DNA of 64,000 bases from Rotaria sordida (GCA_905250125.1 CAJNOL010000001.1:1-64000); one strand, 5' to 3'. Positions 1-12,548 are shown, counted from the first letter of the stretch. The notes: generated by a model from the letters alone, not told the origin. Numbers and translations are program-made.

Positions 1-191
1 GCTGTTCAGCACCTTTTTTTCATCGCTAAGAAACTCTGGAAAAAAAAATCTGACGCCTTTTGTTCTCAATAGGTAAGGTCTATTAATGGAAGTGAAACTG
101 CAAAACTTCAACTTAAAACTGACACTCACTATTCTCTTCGAAAATATATAAGTTCTACAAAAAAAAAAAGTACAGTTCAACATTCCTTTAC
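1..191. other. No exon recognised; 3' continuation of the ABCA gene unclear
   Basis: The last good exon ends at 192 with a GTAAAG donor. Two AG acceptors with pyrimidine runs follow on the minus strand, near 37 and near 157, but neither opens a reading frame resembling the ABCA segment expected next. The stretch is AT-rich and I see nothing else in it. Confidence 0.4.
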
Positions 192-1766
192 CTTTATCAA
201 AAAGTGTACTGATTAAAAACATAAAACATATTGATGTAATTGAATAAGAAAATAGAAAAAAGAAAACCAATGTGATATCCGATTCTCCAATAATTGAACT
301 GGAACCACCAGATTTTAATGGAATTTTAACAATATAACAAACAGCTATAAGTATATCGGCTATTGTCAAAAAAACAAGCGATCGAGTAAACCATGATAAC
401 CAATGAATCCAACCGTTAAGACCCATAATAGTCATAGCAATCTAAAATTTTCAGAAAAAAAAATATATTGATTTTATTTTGAATTTTTATATATATATAC
501 AAACCTTTAAACCTTTTTCTTTTTCATAAACAATATTTTTAACTGCATTAATAGCTGCAAATATATATGACATAATAAGTAAAAAAGGAAACCAAACTTG
601 AATAACAAGTACAAAATTATCTTCTTTATAAGGTGGAAATGGATAACGTTGAAGTTGAATATTAATGTTCGATGAATTAAATGTTGAATTAAGTTCATTA
701 AGAATTCCCATATCAATAGCTCGTTGTAATGTAAGAAAACCTATTATGAAAAAACAAAAACAAACAAATAAATAAAGAAATAATCAGATATAAATCATGA
801 TTATTAATTGACTCACCTTCTTCATAATAATCTGAATTAAAATTCAAAGAAATCAAAATATTAAAAAAAAAAAAAGAAAACTATTTAAGTTTTATTCAAC
901 TGACCAGGTGGTCCTCCCGTTTCATTATGACTATTTCGGGGTCCAATAATCGGAAATAATGGATAAAGTAAATTTGTTCGCCAATTATTTTGACCATTAA
1001 AAAGAGTTCTAAAATAAAAATCAAACAATCCTAATTAAATAAACAAAATAAAATATCATCAAATATACCCTATTCCAGAATTTCTTAATTTAGCTGCAAG
1101 ACGAATTTTATATGTTATATTTAATTCTAAAGTTAAATTTGTAAATACAACACCACCAAGAAATGGTGATTGTGGCATATCTTTATTAATTTCTGTGACA
1201 AGTGAATTTTCATCATTATAACCAATTTCTAAAAAAAACTGATTTTCAAATAAAATCTATTATTTATAGTTTTAAACAACTTACGAAATAACCTTAGTTT
1301 AGCAGCTACTGTTTTCATAACTGCATCAGTAAACTTTGTTTGTGGTGTATAACCAATCATTGATACAGGTTGATCCAAAAATGTAGGTAAATGATCAACA
1401 GAAAATGGATCATAAGTTCTACCAGATGGATGTATTTCTGATTTGACGATATGTCTTATACCAAGTAAAAGAAAGCCAAAAAATACTGGTAACGTTATTT
1501 CAAGAAATGTTCGTACTGGCATACGTTTTGCTAATATAAGATTTTTCCATAAGAGAAGTAAATAATGACGACCAAAACGTCGAAACCCTTTATTCGTATT
1601 GTTATTGGCCATATCTAGAAAAAAGAACAAGAAATGAATAAATTCAATAAAAATTTTCAATAAGATAAAAGAATGAAATCACTCAACGTGTTTCTGTTTC
1701 AGATGATGGTTGAAAAGATGGACCAGAGTTCGTTTTCACAATCGAACGAAGAGCAAACTCTGTCAT
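192..1766 (-). CDS. ABC transporter subfamily A (ABCA3-like), N-terminal part
   Basis: Seven exons read in frame: 1688-1766, 1285-1614, 1069-1228, 905-1008, 817-831 (only 15 bases), 505-740, 192-441, giving about 391 residues. The product is a membrane lipid transporter half. Seen: the LLLLWKN motif that opens ABCA proteins, a first membrane span (about residues 62-80), a long extracytoplasmic loop, then RYPFPPY and VYEKEKGLK motifs matching the ABCA3 region before the second span, then two or more further hydrophobic segments. Human ABCA3 aligns in the same order, including EGFL..Q.A.D around the 15-base exon. The nucleotide-binding domains should lie further left, outside the window. Bases 1-191 do not give a convincing next exon, so either a long intron continues out of the window or the gene is broken there. 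A 26-residue leader before the LLLLWKN region is encoded by exon 1. Confidence 0.85.
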
Positions 1767-2406
1767 TATGTTTTATCAAAGACATAGTCAACAGAAGATG
1801 TGTGTGTTTTATTACATAGAGCAAGATAAGCAATCAACGACAAAAGAAATAACAACACAACAGTCGTCGGTTAACGTTCTTACTCGAACTTTTAGTATTT
1901 TTGTTACATTTACTCTTTATACGTGGTTGAATATTACTATCGTGTATTTTTGATACTATAAAAAAGACCAATACGACTTGTAATATATTTGATAATTTAT
2001 GATACTAAAAGGATTTCTCTTTAAGGTATATATATTTATTTGCTGTAGATAAGCTTGTTGAATAAAAATGTCTTATTGGATAGAAAAATACGAGTATTCG
2101 AAGAGAATTCAATTTGTGTCAAATGGTAAATAAGGATATCTATTCTACTTGTTTTCTATATGTGCCCAAGTAAAATAATGCTTAGTCATTCTTTTTTTCT
2201 TTCTTTCTTTAGATTAAAAAAAAAATAATGTTGATAGATGTTTTTTTTTTTGTTTTCTTGTTTTCCTATGTTCTTTGTCTATATACAAAATGATCAACAA
2301 ATATCGTAGCATAACAAAGACAAAAAAAAAAAGATATCAATAAAGTTCAAAAATAATAATAATAATAATAATAATAACAGTAAGAATGATTAATTGGTTA
2401 TTTGAT
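1767..2406. other. Spacer between ABCA and Rae1
   Basis: This is AT-rich non-coding sequence. It should contain the ABCA promoter and the Rae1 3' region. An (AAT)n microsatellite runs from about 2349 to 2377. A short open frame at 1768-1953 has no recognisable features. Confidence 0.5.
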
Positions 2407-3579
2407 CTATTTTTTTGGTTTTGGTTTCATTTCTTCGAAACATTGTCGAAAATAGATTGCATTCTTTTTTGTTTGCACATTTCCTTCATGACCTTTATGC
2501 CAATCATATGAACTTGCATAAGCAAATAATTGTCCACGACTATCAAATGTACAACATGTTATTGATTGATCATTAATAACATCACTTGTTTTTAATTTTG
2601 TTCGATCATCTTTATCCCAAAAGCTATATCGACCATCACTACCAACTGTAGCTAATGTACCATGTATAGGATGAAAAGCAATATCATTAACAGCAAATAT
2701 ATCTTGAGTATTAGTTGGTGGTTGAGGAGTTGAACGATGACATTTAAATGTAAAATTATCAACACTTGGATTAGCTGTTTCAACATACATTATAGCAACA
2801 CGACCTTCAATAGAACCAACAGCAAATCCATTTGGATTTTTTGATTTATCTGTAAAAATTGATACACAACGATGTTGATATTTTAATAATGATTCAATTT
2901 TTTTATATTCAGTTGGTCCTTGATCAAGTGAATAAACTTGTATATTACGATCAGCTGTTGTTATAACAGCCATTGGACCAAAGACATCAGCAGCATATAT
3001 ACGTTCACTAAGTGCTAATTGTTTTAATGGTGTTGCTTGACGTGTATCCCAAAATTTAACTAAAATAATACAAGAGAAAAAAATAAATAAACACGATATG
3101 TATTTATTCGTATAGTATTAACAAAAAAAAAAAATTTTTTTTTTCCTACCAGTTCGATCCCAACTTCCTGTCATTACACATGAATATGATGGTCTTTGAA
3201 TATAATGAATTGTTCTAATAGGTTGATCATGTGCTGCTATTTGAACAAATGTATTTGCTTGTAAATCCCACATTTTAGCTGTTTTATCACAACCAGCTGT
3301 AAATACTTTTGAACCATCTTCTGACCAACAACAACTTAATATAGGTGCATCATGTTTTTGTATTGCTTTTGCAACTGATTGTCCATTAGATTGTATTTCC
3401 CAACAACGTATATCATTTGCCCATGAACTTGCAATTAAATATGTTTGTGGAATGGATAATGGAGAAAATTTTAAACATGATATTGCATCATCTGGTGGTT
3501 GAATTATTTCTAAATCTTTTTGACCTAATACTAATGTATTTGTTGTTGCTGTAGATGAAAGACCAAATGGTGTTGTCAT
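2407..3579 (-). CDS. RAE1: mRNA export factor Rae1/Gle2 (WD40 protein)
   Basis: Two exons, 3150-3579 and 2407-3059, joined across a 90-base intron, give 360 residues (human RAE1 has 368). Rae1 is a seven-bladed WD40 propeller that binds the GLEBS motif of Nup98 at the nuclear pore and takes part in mRNA export and spindle assembly. Seen: a short N-terminal tail followed by WD repeats with the family landmarks [44 protein letters not shown] (rebuilt across the junction), [16 protein letters not shown] and FWDKDD, and a C-terminal YDWHKGHEG motif typical of Rae1. The start is the first ATG. A splice-acceptor-like TTTATTCTAG ends 18 bases upstream, suggesting a very short 5'UTR exon or trans-splicing. 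Nothing is missing from the fold. Confidence 0.95.
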
Positions 3580-4230
3580 AATGATTTTATTTTAATCTAG
3601 AATAAAGAATAAATAAATTATGAAAGATCTTATGTATGTGTAAATTGATATCACTCATCGATTATAAATAAATCAGAATTTGATTCTTTTTCTTTTATTG
3701 AATAAAAAATTTACATGTTTAAACATGTCAAATAACTATAGACAACAATAATTTATAAAAAAAAAAGTTTAGCGTTTTGTTAGATATTGATATGACAACA
3801 TACAAAGACTCTGAGGAAATTATTCAGCATTAATTATGATTTACGTTATGTTTGTAAAGATGAGAATGTGTTTTGAAACAATGATATTTCTAATGAGGTA
3901 ATCTTACTAGATGCTCCAATTCGATTTCAAGGATTTTTTTGTCTATGGTTATTACATACAAAGTCTTCAAGCTATGAAACTCTTCGTATAAGATACGGCA
4001 TGTGCATGTGAAACCTTCCAATAGAGGTAGTTTAAAGATAAAATTAAAAAACCCAACTTCTTCGAAAACAGTGAAATTCCATAGTAGAGTAGTACACAGG
4101 CACAAATTTTCGTACGCGAACCCGGACGTCTGCTACCCATTGTCACTGAATGACTAAAATCCATCCCGTGATGTTTCTGTCCTCTCCTTCATGACATATG
4201 AACTTTTCCCCTTTTTACTGTTCTTGTCAC

Positions 4231-4308
4231 TTGGATTTTTCCTTTCGTTCTCATCATGGTTATTGGATTTTTCCTTTCGTTCTCATCATGGTTATTGGAT
4301 TTTTCCTA
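4231..4308. repeat. Tandem repeat, 32-bp unit, about 2.4 copies
   Basis: The unit beginning TTGGATTTTTCC recurs at 4231, 4263 and 4295. The first two copies look identical, and the third breaks off after about 14 bases. Confidence 0.85.
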
Positions 4309-4840
4309 TGTTGTTATTCATCACGGATATTTCTATCGTGTACACCTCTATATATAGAGTGTAATTTCGAAATAAACAACATTTCGTTTAGGCATTCATC
4401 TTCGTCGATCTTCACAGTCAACCACACAAGGGATTCACATTCGTACCTTCTACTCGTACTCAGATAAAGATACAGGTACCCAGCCTACGGATTGTAGTAC
4501 TCTGTTCGATAAGACACTTCTGGCGAACAAATATAATAAAAATTCAGTATCTGCCTCGTGTCTCAAGAGGAACTCAAATTCTTCTAGAATGTAATTTAGT
4601 ACCTATAGACAAAAAGTTCTTGAAATCGGAAGAGAGTATCTAAGGAGGTTCATTCATAAGTATCATACGAAGCATCTTGTACAATATTGATAACATTTTG
4701 AGTATGATCTAAAAATATTCAACAAAGATTATTTATAGTTTCATATTCGATTAATAACATGGAATAGTTAACCTAATAATTATTGAAAACCGACTATAAG
4801 TTTTACGGTGACTTTGGACTACAGAACAGAATATATATAT

Positions 4841-5240
4841 ATATATATATATATGGGGTTGAGCAGTCTGGCCGGATGTCCCAATTCTATTTTTGTACGT
4901 GTAGCTTCCATAGTATATCCGAAAACTATGATTTTTTTGCTATTTATAGTACGCGTATAATGTTGATGATCTGCCAGAAATAATGGGTATATACCTTGTT
5001 TAAAATCAAAATAATTAAGTGTCTTCAAAAAATCTTCTGATGTTTACAAGCGATTTTTCGAAGAACTTGGTTATTTTGGTTATAAACAAGGTATAGACCT
5101 CCTATTCTTGGTAGATCATTAGCATTATATGAGTACTACAACTAGTAAAAGAATCATATTTTTCTGATATACTATAGAAGCTACACGTACAAAAATAGAA
5201 TTGGGACATCCGATCAGACTGCTCAACCCCATATATATAT
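4841..5240. mobile_element. Foldback/MITE-like palindromic element (about 400 bp)
   Basis: The whole segment is one inverted repeat centred near 5042. The outer arm ATATGGGGTTGAGCAGTCTG at about 4851 reappears inverted at about 5209-5234. The inner marks TATACCTTGTTT (4989) and AAACAAGGTATA (5083) pair as well. In the outer 70 bases I count about three mismatches. Arms are roughly 190 bases around a loop of about 17 bases. It starts and ends in (AT)n, which hides any target duplication. It codes for nothing, so a non-autonomous element is the best reading. Confidence 0.8.
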
Positions 5241-5821
5241 GATCAACTCTTAGAAAAAGTTCATTGTTTAATTTTTGTCCATGATTATTTATTCTATATA
5301 CCAGATCATGACTTAAATTTCTTTGAGAATGATGTTTTGTTTTTTTTTTTGTTGTTGAACAAATTTGTCGAAAGACGATCTTTAATTAAAACAAAAATGC
5401 AGAGTATTCGACATTTTAATAAGTTTACAAATTAACATAAGAAAAAGAAATGCAATGTTTGCTTTTGTGTTTAAACAAAATAGATGTTAGTAAAGGACCA
5501 AAAAAAAAAGACAAAGAATAAAAAATTTTATACAATGATAAAGGCGGGATAATCTACATAATCGATTGTCATTTTCTCTTTTTTCTTTTATACATTGAGA
5601 TTCTATATGGCCAATATTGGTGTTTTTCTTTCGTTTCTTTTTTTAAACAAATAGGAACAAAAAAGGTACACAAAGGCAGACAAAATGATGATAACCAAGA
5701 GATTGAAGAGAAAGGGTTTCCTATAGACAAAAAGAAAGAAAAACACACTGTGAAATTAACAAACAAGAAATTTTTTTTTTCCATAGATGTCGAAGATTGA
5801 TTTTTTAGTCGTTTTATTTGC

Positions 5822-8800
5822 CTATACACAACTGGATGGATTGGTTGGATTTTTTACTTCGCATAATTGTGAAATACTAATGTCACACTGAGATACACCG
5901 GCACCTGCTCGACATATATTTATACTTGCTACTGATCCCCATCTAAATAAATAAAAAACAAAACGAATTGAAAAATATTTAAAAACAAAAAAAAAACATT
6001 TTATAATAAACTTACTGTTGATGTTCAGCATCATAAGCTTCGACTGTTTTTAAATAGGTCGAACCATCATGTCCACCAACAGAATAAATACGACCACCTT
6101 ATGTAACAAAAATAATATAAATAAAACTAATAATGAATAAATTCTTTTACCTAGAGTAGCTGAACCAACACCACCACGACATGATGTCATATTTGGTACC
6201 ATCGTCCAAATATTAGTATCAGGATCAAAACATTCAACTGAATCAAGTGGTGAATTATCATCAAAACCACCTGAAATTAAAAATTGATCAATATAACAAA
6301 AAAAAAATATTTTCAGTTAATTTTTACCAAGTATATAAAGTCGATTATTAAGTACAGTTACAGATGCACCAGCTCGTCGTTTATTCATTGAAGCTATTGG
6401 CGTCCATTTATCATATGATGGACAATAACGTTCACATGAATTCAACGATGAACTTCCATCATTACCACCACACGCATACAAATAACCCTAAAAAATTCAA
6501 ATAAGTTACGGTAGTGAACAAAAGTCTCCCATCCTCTATGTCTCGACTATCATATATCAGTGCCCGGCATCAGTCAAACTTTTTTTTTTGTCTCAATCTG
6601 ACTCAAGTCGGACACTACCATATATATGCTTGTAAGTCGGAAAATTTGTGAGAACATATATTTCACTAATAATGTAGGTCTGAGACACGAGCTTATCTTA
6701 AATGTTTAAATGGAACGAGAATTCTAATGAATGGTAATGGATTGTATCTATTTATCCATGTAACTTCATAACTCTGAAAAAAGAAGAACTTTGTGAGTCG
6801 GCCTATTTTTCATTATTTAGTGGTTTGTTCCGGTATCTACGGTATCAGTTTCATCCACCTTTCTTAGAATTGTAGTCATTTTTGCATGATCATCGAAGTA
6901 GAGAAGAACTATCTGCTGATCTTTGGAGACCACAACTCAGTAGATAGTTCAGTAAATCGAGCAGAAACATGTACATAACCTTTGTCTGTAGTTGAACATT
7001 ATCACCTACAAATTTCATGAAAGAACCTTCTACTAAATAAAAATTCTATCCGAATAAACATCATGTCGACACAGATGACTCGTGAATGCTAGAGAGTCCT
7101 AGAAAAGTCTAGAGTAGTTTGGTTTTCAGGGTCTTCGTTCTCGAGATGTCGAAATTTTACTGGATTTTTCGACAAGCAGCTGTAGTTCTCCTCAGTTCAT
7201 GTGAAAAATCCAGTAAAATTTCGATATCTCGAGAATGATAGTCCGGAAAACGAGAGAATTCTGGACTTTTCTATTATTCACTAACGTTCATCAAATAAAC
7301 ATTGTCTCGATCGAAAAACGATTTAACACTTGGAGAAATTCCGTCGTCAAAGATTAAATTACATGATCTTTCAAGTCAAAGAAAGAGCATAGAGTGGCGT
7401 CTATTTACATGCTAAAATATCAAGAATTAGTCATGTATTTAGTAACAGATAACAAAAAATGTAGTAGACAATTTATTTTCAAGCTAAATGATTGAAACAA
7501 AGATCAGCACTCTTTATCACAGTTCTCGATGAATTCAAGCAATCGGGATGATTTCGTGCTTATGAACTAAATTCTTAGTACAGTATGTGCATATAAATTG
7601 TCAGACTTCCAGCATGTGTAATACCCGAGATATGAAAGAATTTTGTCTACTATTGTATCTTTATTATTAAACTTCTGAATTTAATTTCTTACTTTAAGTG
7701 CTGCTACAGCTACACCACCACGTGCTGTTGACATAGATGCAACTGTACTCCATGTATTATGTTCAATATCATATCGTTCAACAGTATCAAAACATGTCGA
7801 ATCATCAAGTCCACCGACAGCATATAATGGACCACCAAGACAACCGACAGCAATACCACGACTAAATTAAATATATACTTCTGAAATAACAACAAAAAAC
7901 AAAAAACAAAAATTATATTACCGCCATGTATTCATTGGTGCAAGAGGTTCCCATCGATTTGTTTGTGGATCAAATACTTCAGCACTATTCAAATGAACAT
8001 TTCCATCATGTCCACCAATGGCATAAACACGACCATTTACTGCACATACACCAACATGACGTCGTCGTGTTGTCATTTCTGCTATATAAAACCATCGATC
8101 ATGTCTTAAATCATAACATTCGACCTACAAAAAACAAAAGAATCATATGTTAAATTTCATATAAATAATACAAATATTATTACCGATTTAAATGGGTCTC
8201 CTGTAGCACCACGACCACCAACACATAATAAAACACCTATTTTCATACATAGATTTTCTTTAATTTAAATTCAAAGAAATTTTTACCTGCAGCTGTTTTT
8301 CTTGGAATAATTTTTGGTCCCATAGGTGATTTTGTTGTTAAAAGATTTGCTTTTTTAAATATATATACTTTAGCTTCATCAAGTAAATCTCGACATGTTA
8401 AATTTGTTCTAATTAATTCTTCTTGTGCAATAACAGTTAATAAATATTCAGTATTAATTAATGGTAATTTAACTTCGTGTAATAAATCTTAAAGCAAAAA
8501 AACAATTATTCAAGTTTTCTTTTAAATATTCTCAGAGATAGGCCCAAAAGTTTTGAGATAAAATGTTCTTTTCATTTTTTTTTCATTGATTAAGATGATC
8601 AATAGAACCTATAAATAAAATATTAGCTTAAAATCAAAATTTTATATTCTTTTTCAATCAACGTTCGAAATTTTTATTAGACTCATATATTTGAAATTAT
8701 GAGCGAATCTATAGAAGGTCTGAAAATAAAATTTGGATAGGTTTCATAACGCAAAAAAAATGTGCCGGATAGGAGTAAAATCTATTACAAATACACTAAC

Positions 8801-11800
8801 AGAAAGAATAAACATTTCTCTACGACATAATATCTCGATGATTAGTTTTCCATAAGGCATCTACTAATAATGAACATTTTGACAAAAAGCACAGTAACAT
8901 TTTTGTAATTCCTTGATTTTGAGGGTCATGCTGTGCAAAAAAATCGCTGTTAAAATATATGCAAAAGCAGACAGATCATTGGCTGAGACGAACATCCGTC
9001 CTCTAGGTACTGGTTGAAAAATTTTCAAAACATGATGCGATCAAACGAAAGGAAATGAGACTTAAACAAGACCGATATCTCTACACTAGAAATACAAAAT
9101 TGCTGAAAAACATCATGGAAACAATTTCTAACATGATACTATCGCATTCTCTATCTATGGATTTGTTAATAGCAACTGTCTTCATTTACACTATTTTTCA
9201 CACCTTTCAAAGATTTGCTCATAACTTCTAAAATATGAATCTAATAAAAATTCTGAACCTAGATTAGGAAAGAGAACAAAATTCTAATTTCAAACCAATA
9301 TTTTCTAAGATCTGCTGATCATCTAAATCGATTCAATGTCGACATGATGGAATCTCTATGTTGTTCGACACGTATTCACAAGGCACTAAAGACTGTTTGT
9401 CTCGGATCACCCATCCAATAGCATATTGATTACGTTATGATATACATCTACTCTTGTGACTAGTTAGTTTGTATGGCGAGGGCAGAAACTGTGCGTCATG
9501 TCGGCCTTCTGGCCAGATCTACAACTAGTAGATACCAAGCTATTGAATCTGTCACTAGGTAGTACACCCTACTGAAAGACAGAAATATTCTTCCTTCCTA
9601 ATCGGTTGGACAAATGAAAGAACATTTTGTTGCAAAACTTTCAGGTCTATCGATTATTTTCTATACCAGCAAGATGAGCGGCTCGTTCTCGTGGATCATG
9701 TTTAACCCATTTAATAACAGCATCATAAACATCTTTTTCATCCAAAATACCTAAATCAGGTGATGCAATAAGTTCCTTAAAAAGAAAAAGAAATGTATTT
9801 TAAATAAAAACAAAAAAAGAAAATTTTTTTTTTTTGTAAATCTACTTTAAGATGTTTATATGAAATTTTATAAAAATCATCAATTTGTATAATATCTAAA
9901 AAATGATCACGAATATATTCATCAGCTAAATCAATTAATGATTTTCGATTAAGTAATTCAGCATATTGACGAATTTCTGTACAATTTGTTAATGATAAAT
10001 GTTGTCGTAAAAAACTTGAACATGCTTCAGCTAAATCTTCTGTTTGTAAAACAGTTGATGCAAATAATAAATGTTGTACATTATCTATTGTTATTATAGC
10101 TTTAGCTGTATATGCAAATTCAATAATTGTTTTTAATGAATTTCGATTTATATCTTGAATTTCAATACGACGTTTATCAGCTTCAAGCATTCCTAATGTA
10201 AACATGGAACGAAAATATGGAACTGTTGCAGCAAGTACAACTTTATGACATAAAAATGTTTGATTATCACAAACAATTTCAACATCACATAATATTTGAT
10301 CTTGATAAAACTCATATAATGTATGAAATGCATTACTGAAAGAAAAAAAAAATACAATAATGAGTAATTGGAAACTATTCTTAACAAGATGTTTGTTGAC
10401 TTTTAACCTGCTAGAAATTATTTCCAATGAGTCAAAAGGTATGATTTTTGTGCCCTTTTCGAATATTGTTTCAATTTTTGTTCACCCTATAACGTCCTTT
10501 TCGAAAATACTAAAACTTATCGGAGTAAATCATTTTGTAAAGTAGACACTTCTACAAAATTTGATATTGTACTAAGCTGTAGCTTCTACTCAAATGAGGC
10601 TACAAGCGTTTGTTCAAGAGCTTCTTTTCATGTGGAATGGTTATCGATTTTTCAAAAATGAGTATGTAGGAAAAACGAAAATGGAAGTGCCTTTGTATAT
10701 GTGACACTAAAAAAAGATCCGCTGTAAATTCTTATATTGAAGAGAACAGTGATTTACAAAATAATAGCAAAATATTGTTAATACTATATAAAAACACTGC
10801 TAAAATGTCCATCATCATATATCTCTAGCGTGGAATTTGAGCACATAATGAAATAGCAGAGTTTGTAAAACAAAATTCGCTCTATGCACTCATATAGAAT
10901 ACTTTTCACAGGAGTGCCAAACAGAAGGTCATTTTCGCACGAAAGTATTGTCATATATACTGATAATTTGATTACGTATGATAATATTTTCGTACTAAAA
11001 TGACGTTCTGTTTGGTACCTCCGCGGAAATTGTTCTATGTGGGCGTGTGAAACAAGTTTTGCTTTATAAAACCTGCTATCTCATTATGTGTCCAAATTCT
11101 GCGTTAAAGATATATGATAATGGACATTTAAGACTTTTTATTGCAGTGTTTTTATATAGTATTAGCTATATTTTGCTTTAATTTTGCGAATCACTGATCT
11201 CTTTAATATAAGAATTTATAGCAGATCTTTTGTCAGCATAGTAAATAAATCGATTATACTCTACAAAATTTGAAATGTGAAAATCAATTTAGAGGAAGTC
11301 GTGTACAAAGTGTCACATATACCGTGGGATAACCTTAATAAATAAATACAAATTCTAACTTTTAGTTTCGAATGACAATAGTGAAAATACAAAAATCTTC
11401 AGTCCAAATTAATTTTTGTTTTTGTGCTTTTTAAGAACTATTGCACTGCTCTCGAACAAAAATCTGAGACAAAATTTTCAAGTTCATATTCGAAAAGAGC
11501 ACAAAATTTTAATCCTAACTCATCAGAAATACTTTCTAATGGAGTAAAAATCTTATTTAAAAACTTTTCAATTATTCGTTTAATTCAAATATTTGTTTAT
11601 TTGTTTTTTTTTTAAATACCTGTGTTTAATAAATGATACTTCAAATGCTTGTTGATCATCAATTTCCATATTTTGCAATTGTTGTTGTTGTTGCTGTTCT
11701 CGTAATGATTCAACTAAATAAATAGAAAAACTAATAAATGTAAAGAAAATAAATCTTTATAATATACGTTGTTTAGCATTATGTATTGCTTGTCTTTGTG

Positions 11801-11999
11801 TAAGTAAACGATTAGCAGGAACAAAATCTGATGAATCAATATTTATATCATCATTACGAATTGTACTAGTTGACGGTGTTGATATTGTCGTTGTTGATAC
11901 TGCTGCTATTGCTGCAGCTGCAGCTACCGGATTTAATGTTGATAAAAGATCAACAATATTGTTGTTACTAGTCGTACTAGATGGTGTCTCTCCAGACAT
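5822..11999 (-). CDS. KLHL8: Kelch-like protein 8 (BTB-BACK-Kelch, Cul3 adaptor)
   Basis: Twelve exons: 11768-11999, 11620-11713, 9846-10335, 9667-9775, 8287-8487, 8184-8236, 7922-8124, 7693-7861, 6328-6487, 6151-6270, 6016-6097, 5822-5942; 677 residues. KLHL proteins bring substrates to Cullin-3 ubiquitin ligases through the BTB domain. Seen: a low-complexity N-terminus rich in Ala, Ser, Thr and Gln (about 1-108), BTB (about 115-215, [20 protein letters not shown]), BACK (about 220-345, [11 protein letters not shown]), then six Kelch blades with GG doublets ([57 protein letters not shown]). The blade order and CVGGRG.GDPF motif single out KLHL8. Human KLHL8 also ends with a CRAGAGV block as here. 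Introns 2, 4 and the one after the fourth Kelch exon are about 1.2 kb and hold inverted repeats; the others are short. Confidence 0.93.
7075..7290. repeat. Inverted repeat in a KLHL8 intron
   Basis: CGAAATTTTACTGGATTTTT at about 7150 is repeated inverted at about 7204-7223, with a 34-base loop between. Weaker complementarity continues outwards through CTCGAGAT.TCG and GAAAAGTC.AGA. Arms are about 90 bases and imperfect. Confidence 0.7.
8592..9325. repeat. Long diverged foldback in KLHL8 intron 4
   Basis: Left-arm marks AAGATGATC (8592), TTTTTATTAG (8671) and TTATGAGCGAATCT (about 8698) reappear inverted as GATCATCT (9317), CTAATAAAAA (9241) and AGATTTGCTCATAA (about 9212). All are symmetric about 8960. 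The arms are clearly related but diverged. The middle is not paired along its whole length. Confidence 0.7.
9345..9612. repeat. Dispersed SINE-like repeat, copy A
   Basis: This stretch is related to 37360-37695: blocks CCAATAGCATA, GTTAGT.TGTATGG, CTGTCACTAGG / CTGTCGCTAGG and GATATTCTTTCCT-like ends occur in the same order with small gaps. It lies next to the foldback at 8592-9325, inside a KLHL8 intron. It has no coding content. Confidence 0.75.
10355..11590. repeat. 1.2-kb foldback filling KLHL8 intron 2
   Basis: Nearly the entire intron (10336-11619) is an inverted repeat centred near 10970. Paired marks: GAGTAATTGG at 10362 with CAATTATTCG at 11570; GCCCTTTTCGAATA at 10452 with TATTCGAAAAGAGC at 11487; GCCAAACAGAAGGTCATTTT at 10917 with AAAATGACGTTCTGTTTGGT at 10998. 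Arms are about 600 bases and diverged by point changes and small indels. Short open frames in both arms look like by-products. Confidence 0.85.
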
Positions 12000-12548
12000 T
12001 ACAGACGTTAAAGAATGTAATATATCTTAAAATAAAACATAAATAAATGCAATAAATATTTAAAATATTTTTAATGAAATTTTTATATAATCTTTATAAA
12101 TAATTAAATATGAGGATTTTTTTTTCTTCTAAAAGATTCCTCATTACTTTCATAATATTTTCTATTTTATAAGCTACTAAGTTCAATTGAAATAGATTTC
12201 ATATCTGAATTGTTTATATAGAAAAGAATAAAATTTTTAACTTATTAAAAATGTGAACAATCACATATTAATTTGATTTATGAACAAAATTTTCATTGAA
12301 TAATTTGTGAAAAATCTTGATTGAATAGAAAGATAAGTCTTTGATTTCTATTTATTAATAAATGTCGTAAGTCATTTGATTGACTTTTTTTTTTACTTGT
12401 TTAAATGCGAATGAATCATTTATGTCTTTCTAAAATCTAATGAATAAGAAAAGTAGTTGACTTTTACAACAGAGGTCGATAGTTTATGGAATAAAAAAGA
12501 AGTCTTTTTTTTGTGGTTTATTTTGATTTCCTTTAAGAGAAAAATAAT
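12000..12548. other. Spacer between KLHL8 and the HD-domain gene
   Basis: Very AT-rich, with no reading frame of note. An acceptor-like pyrimidine run ending in AG lies about 29 bases upstream of the KLHL8 start (near 12029). Confidence 0.5.

Larger units (their letters stand above)
3580..5821. other. Intergenic region between Rae1 and KLHL8
   Basis: About 2.2 kb with no supported gene. It contains a 32-bp tandem duplication at 4231-4308 and a 400-bp foldback element at 4841-5240. The short open frames here come from repeats or low-complexity sequence. Confidence 0.6.

Noticed and set aside
4198..4467. 89-codon plus-strand open frame
   Set aside because: It lies over the 32-bp tandem repeat, is Phe/Ser-rich and has no domain or splice support.
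6510..7665. Whole KLHL8 intron after the fourth Kelch exon as one large foldback
   Set aside because: Only the 7075-7290 part pairs well. Outer similarities (for example GACAAAA..CTC blocks) are off-centre and weak.
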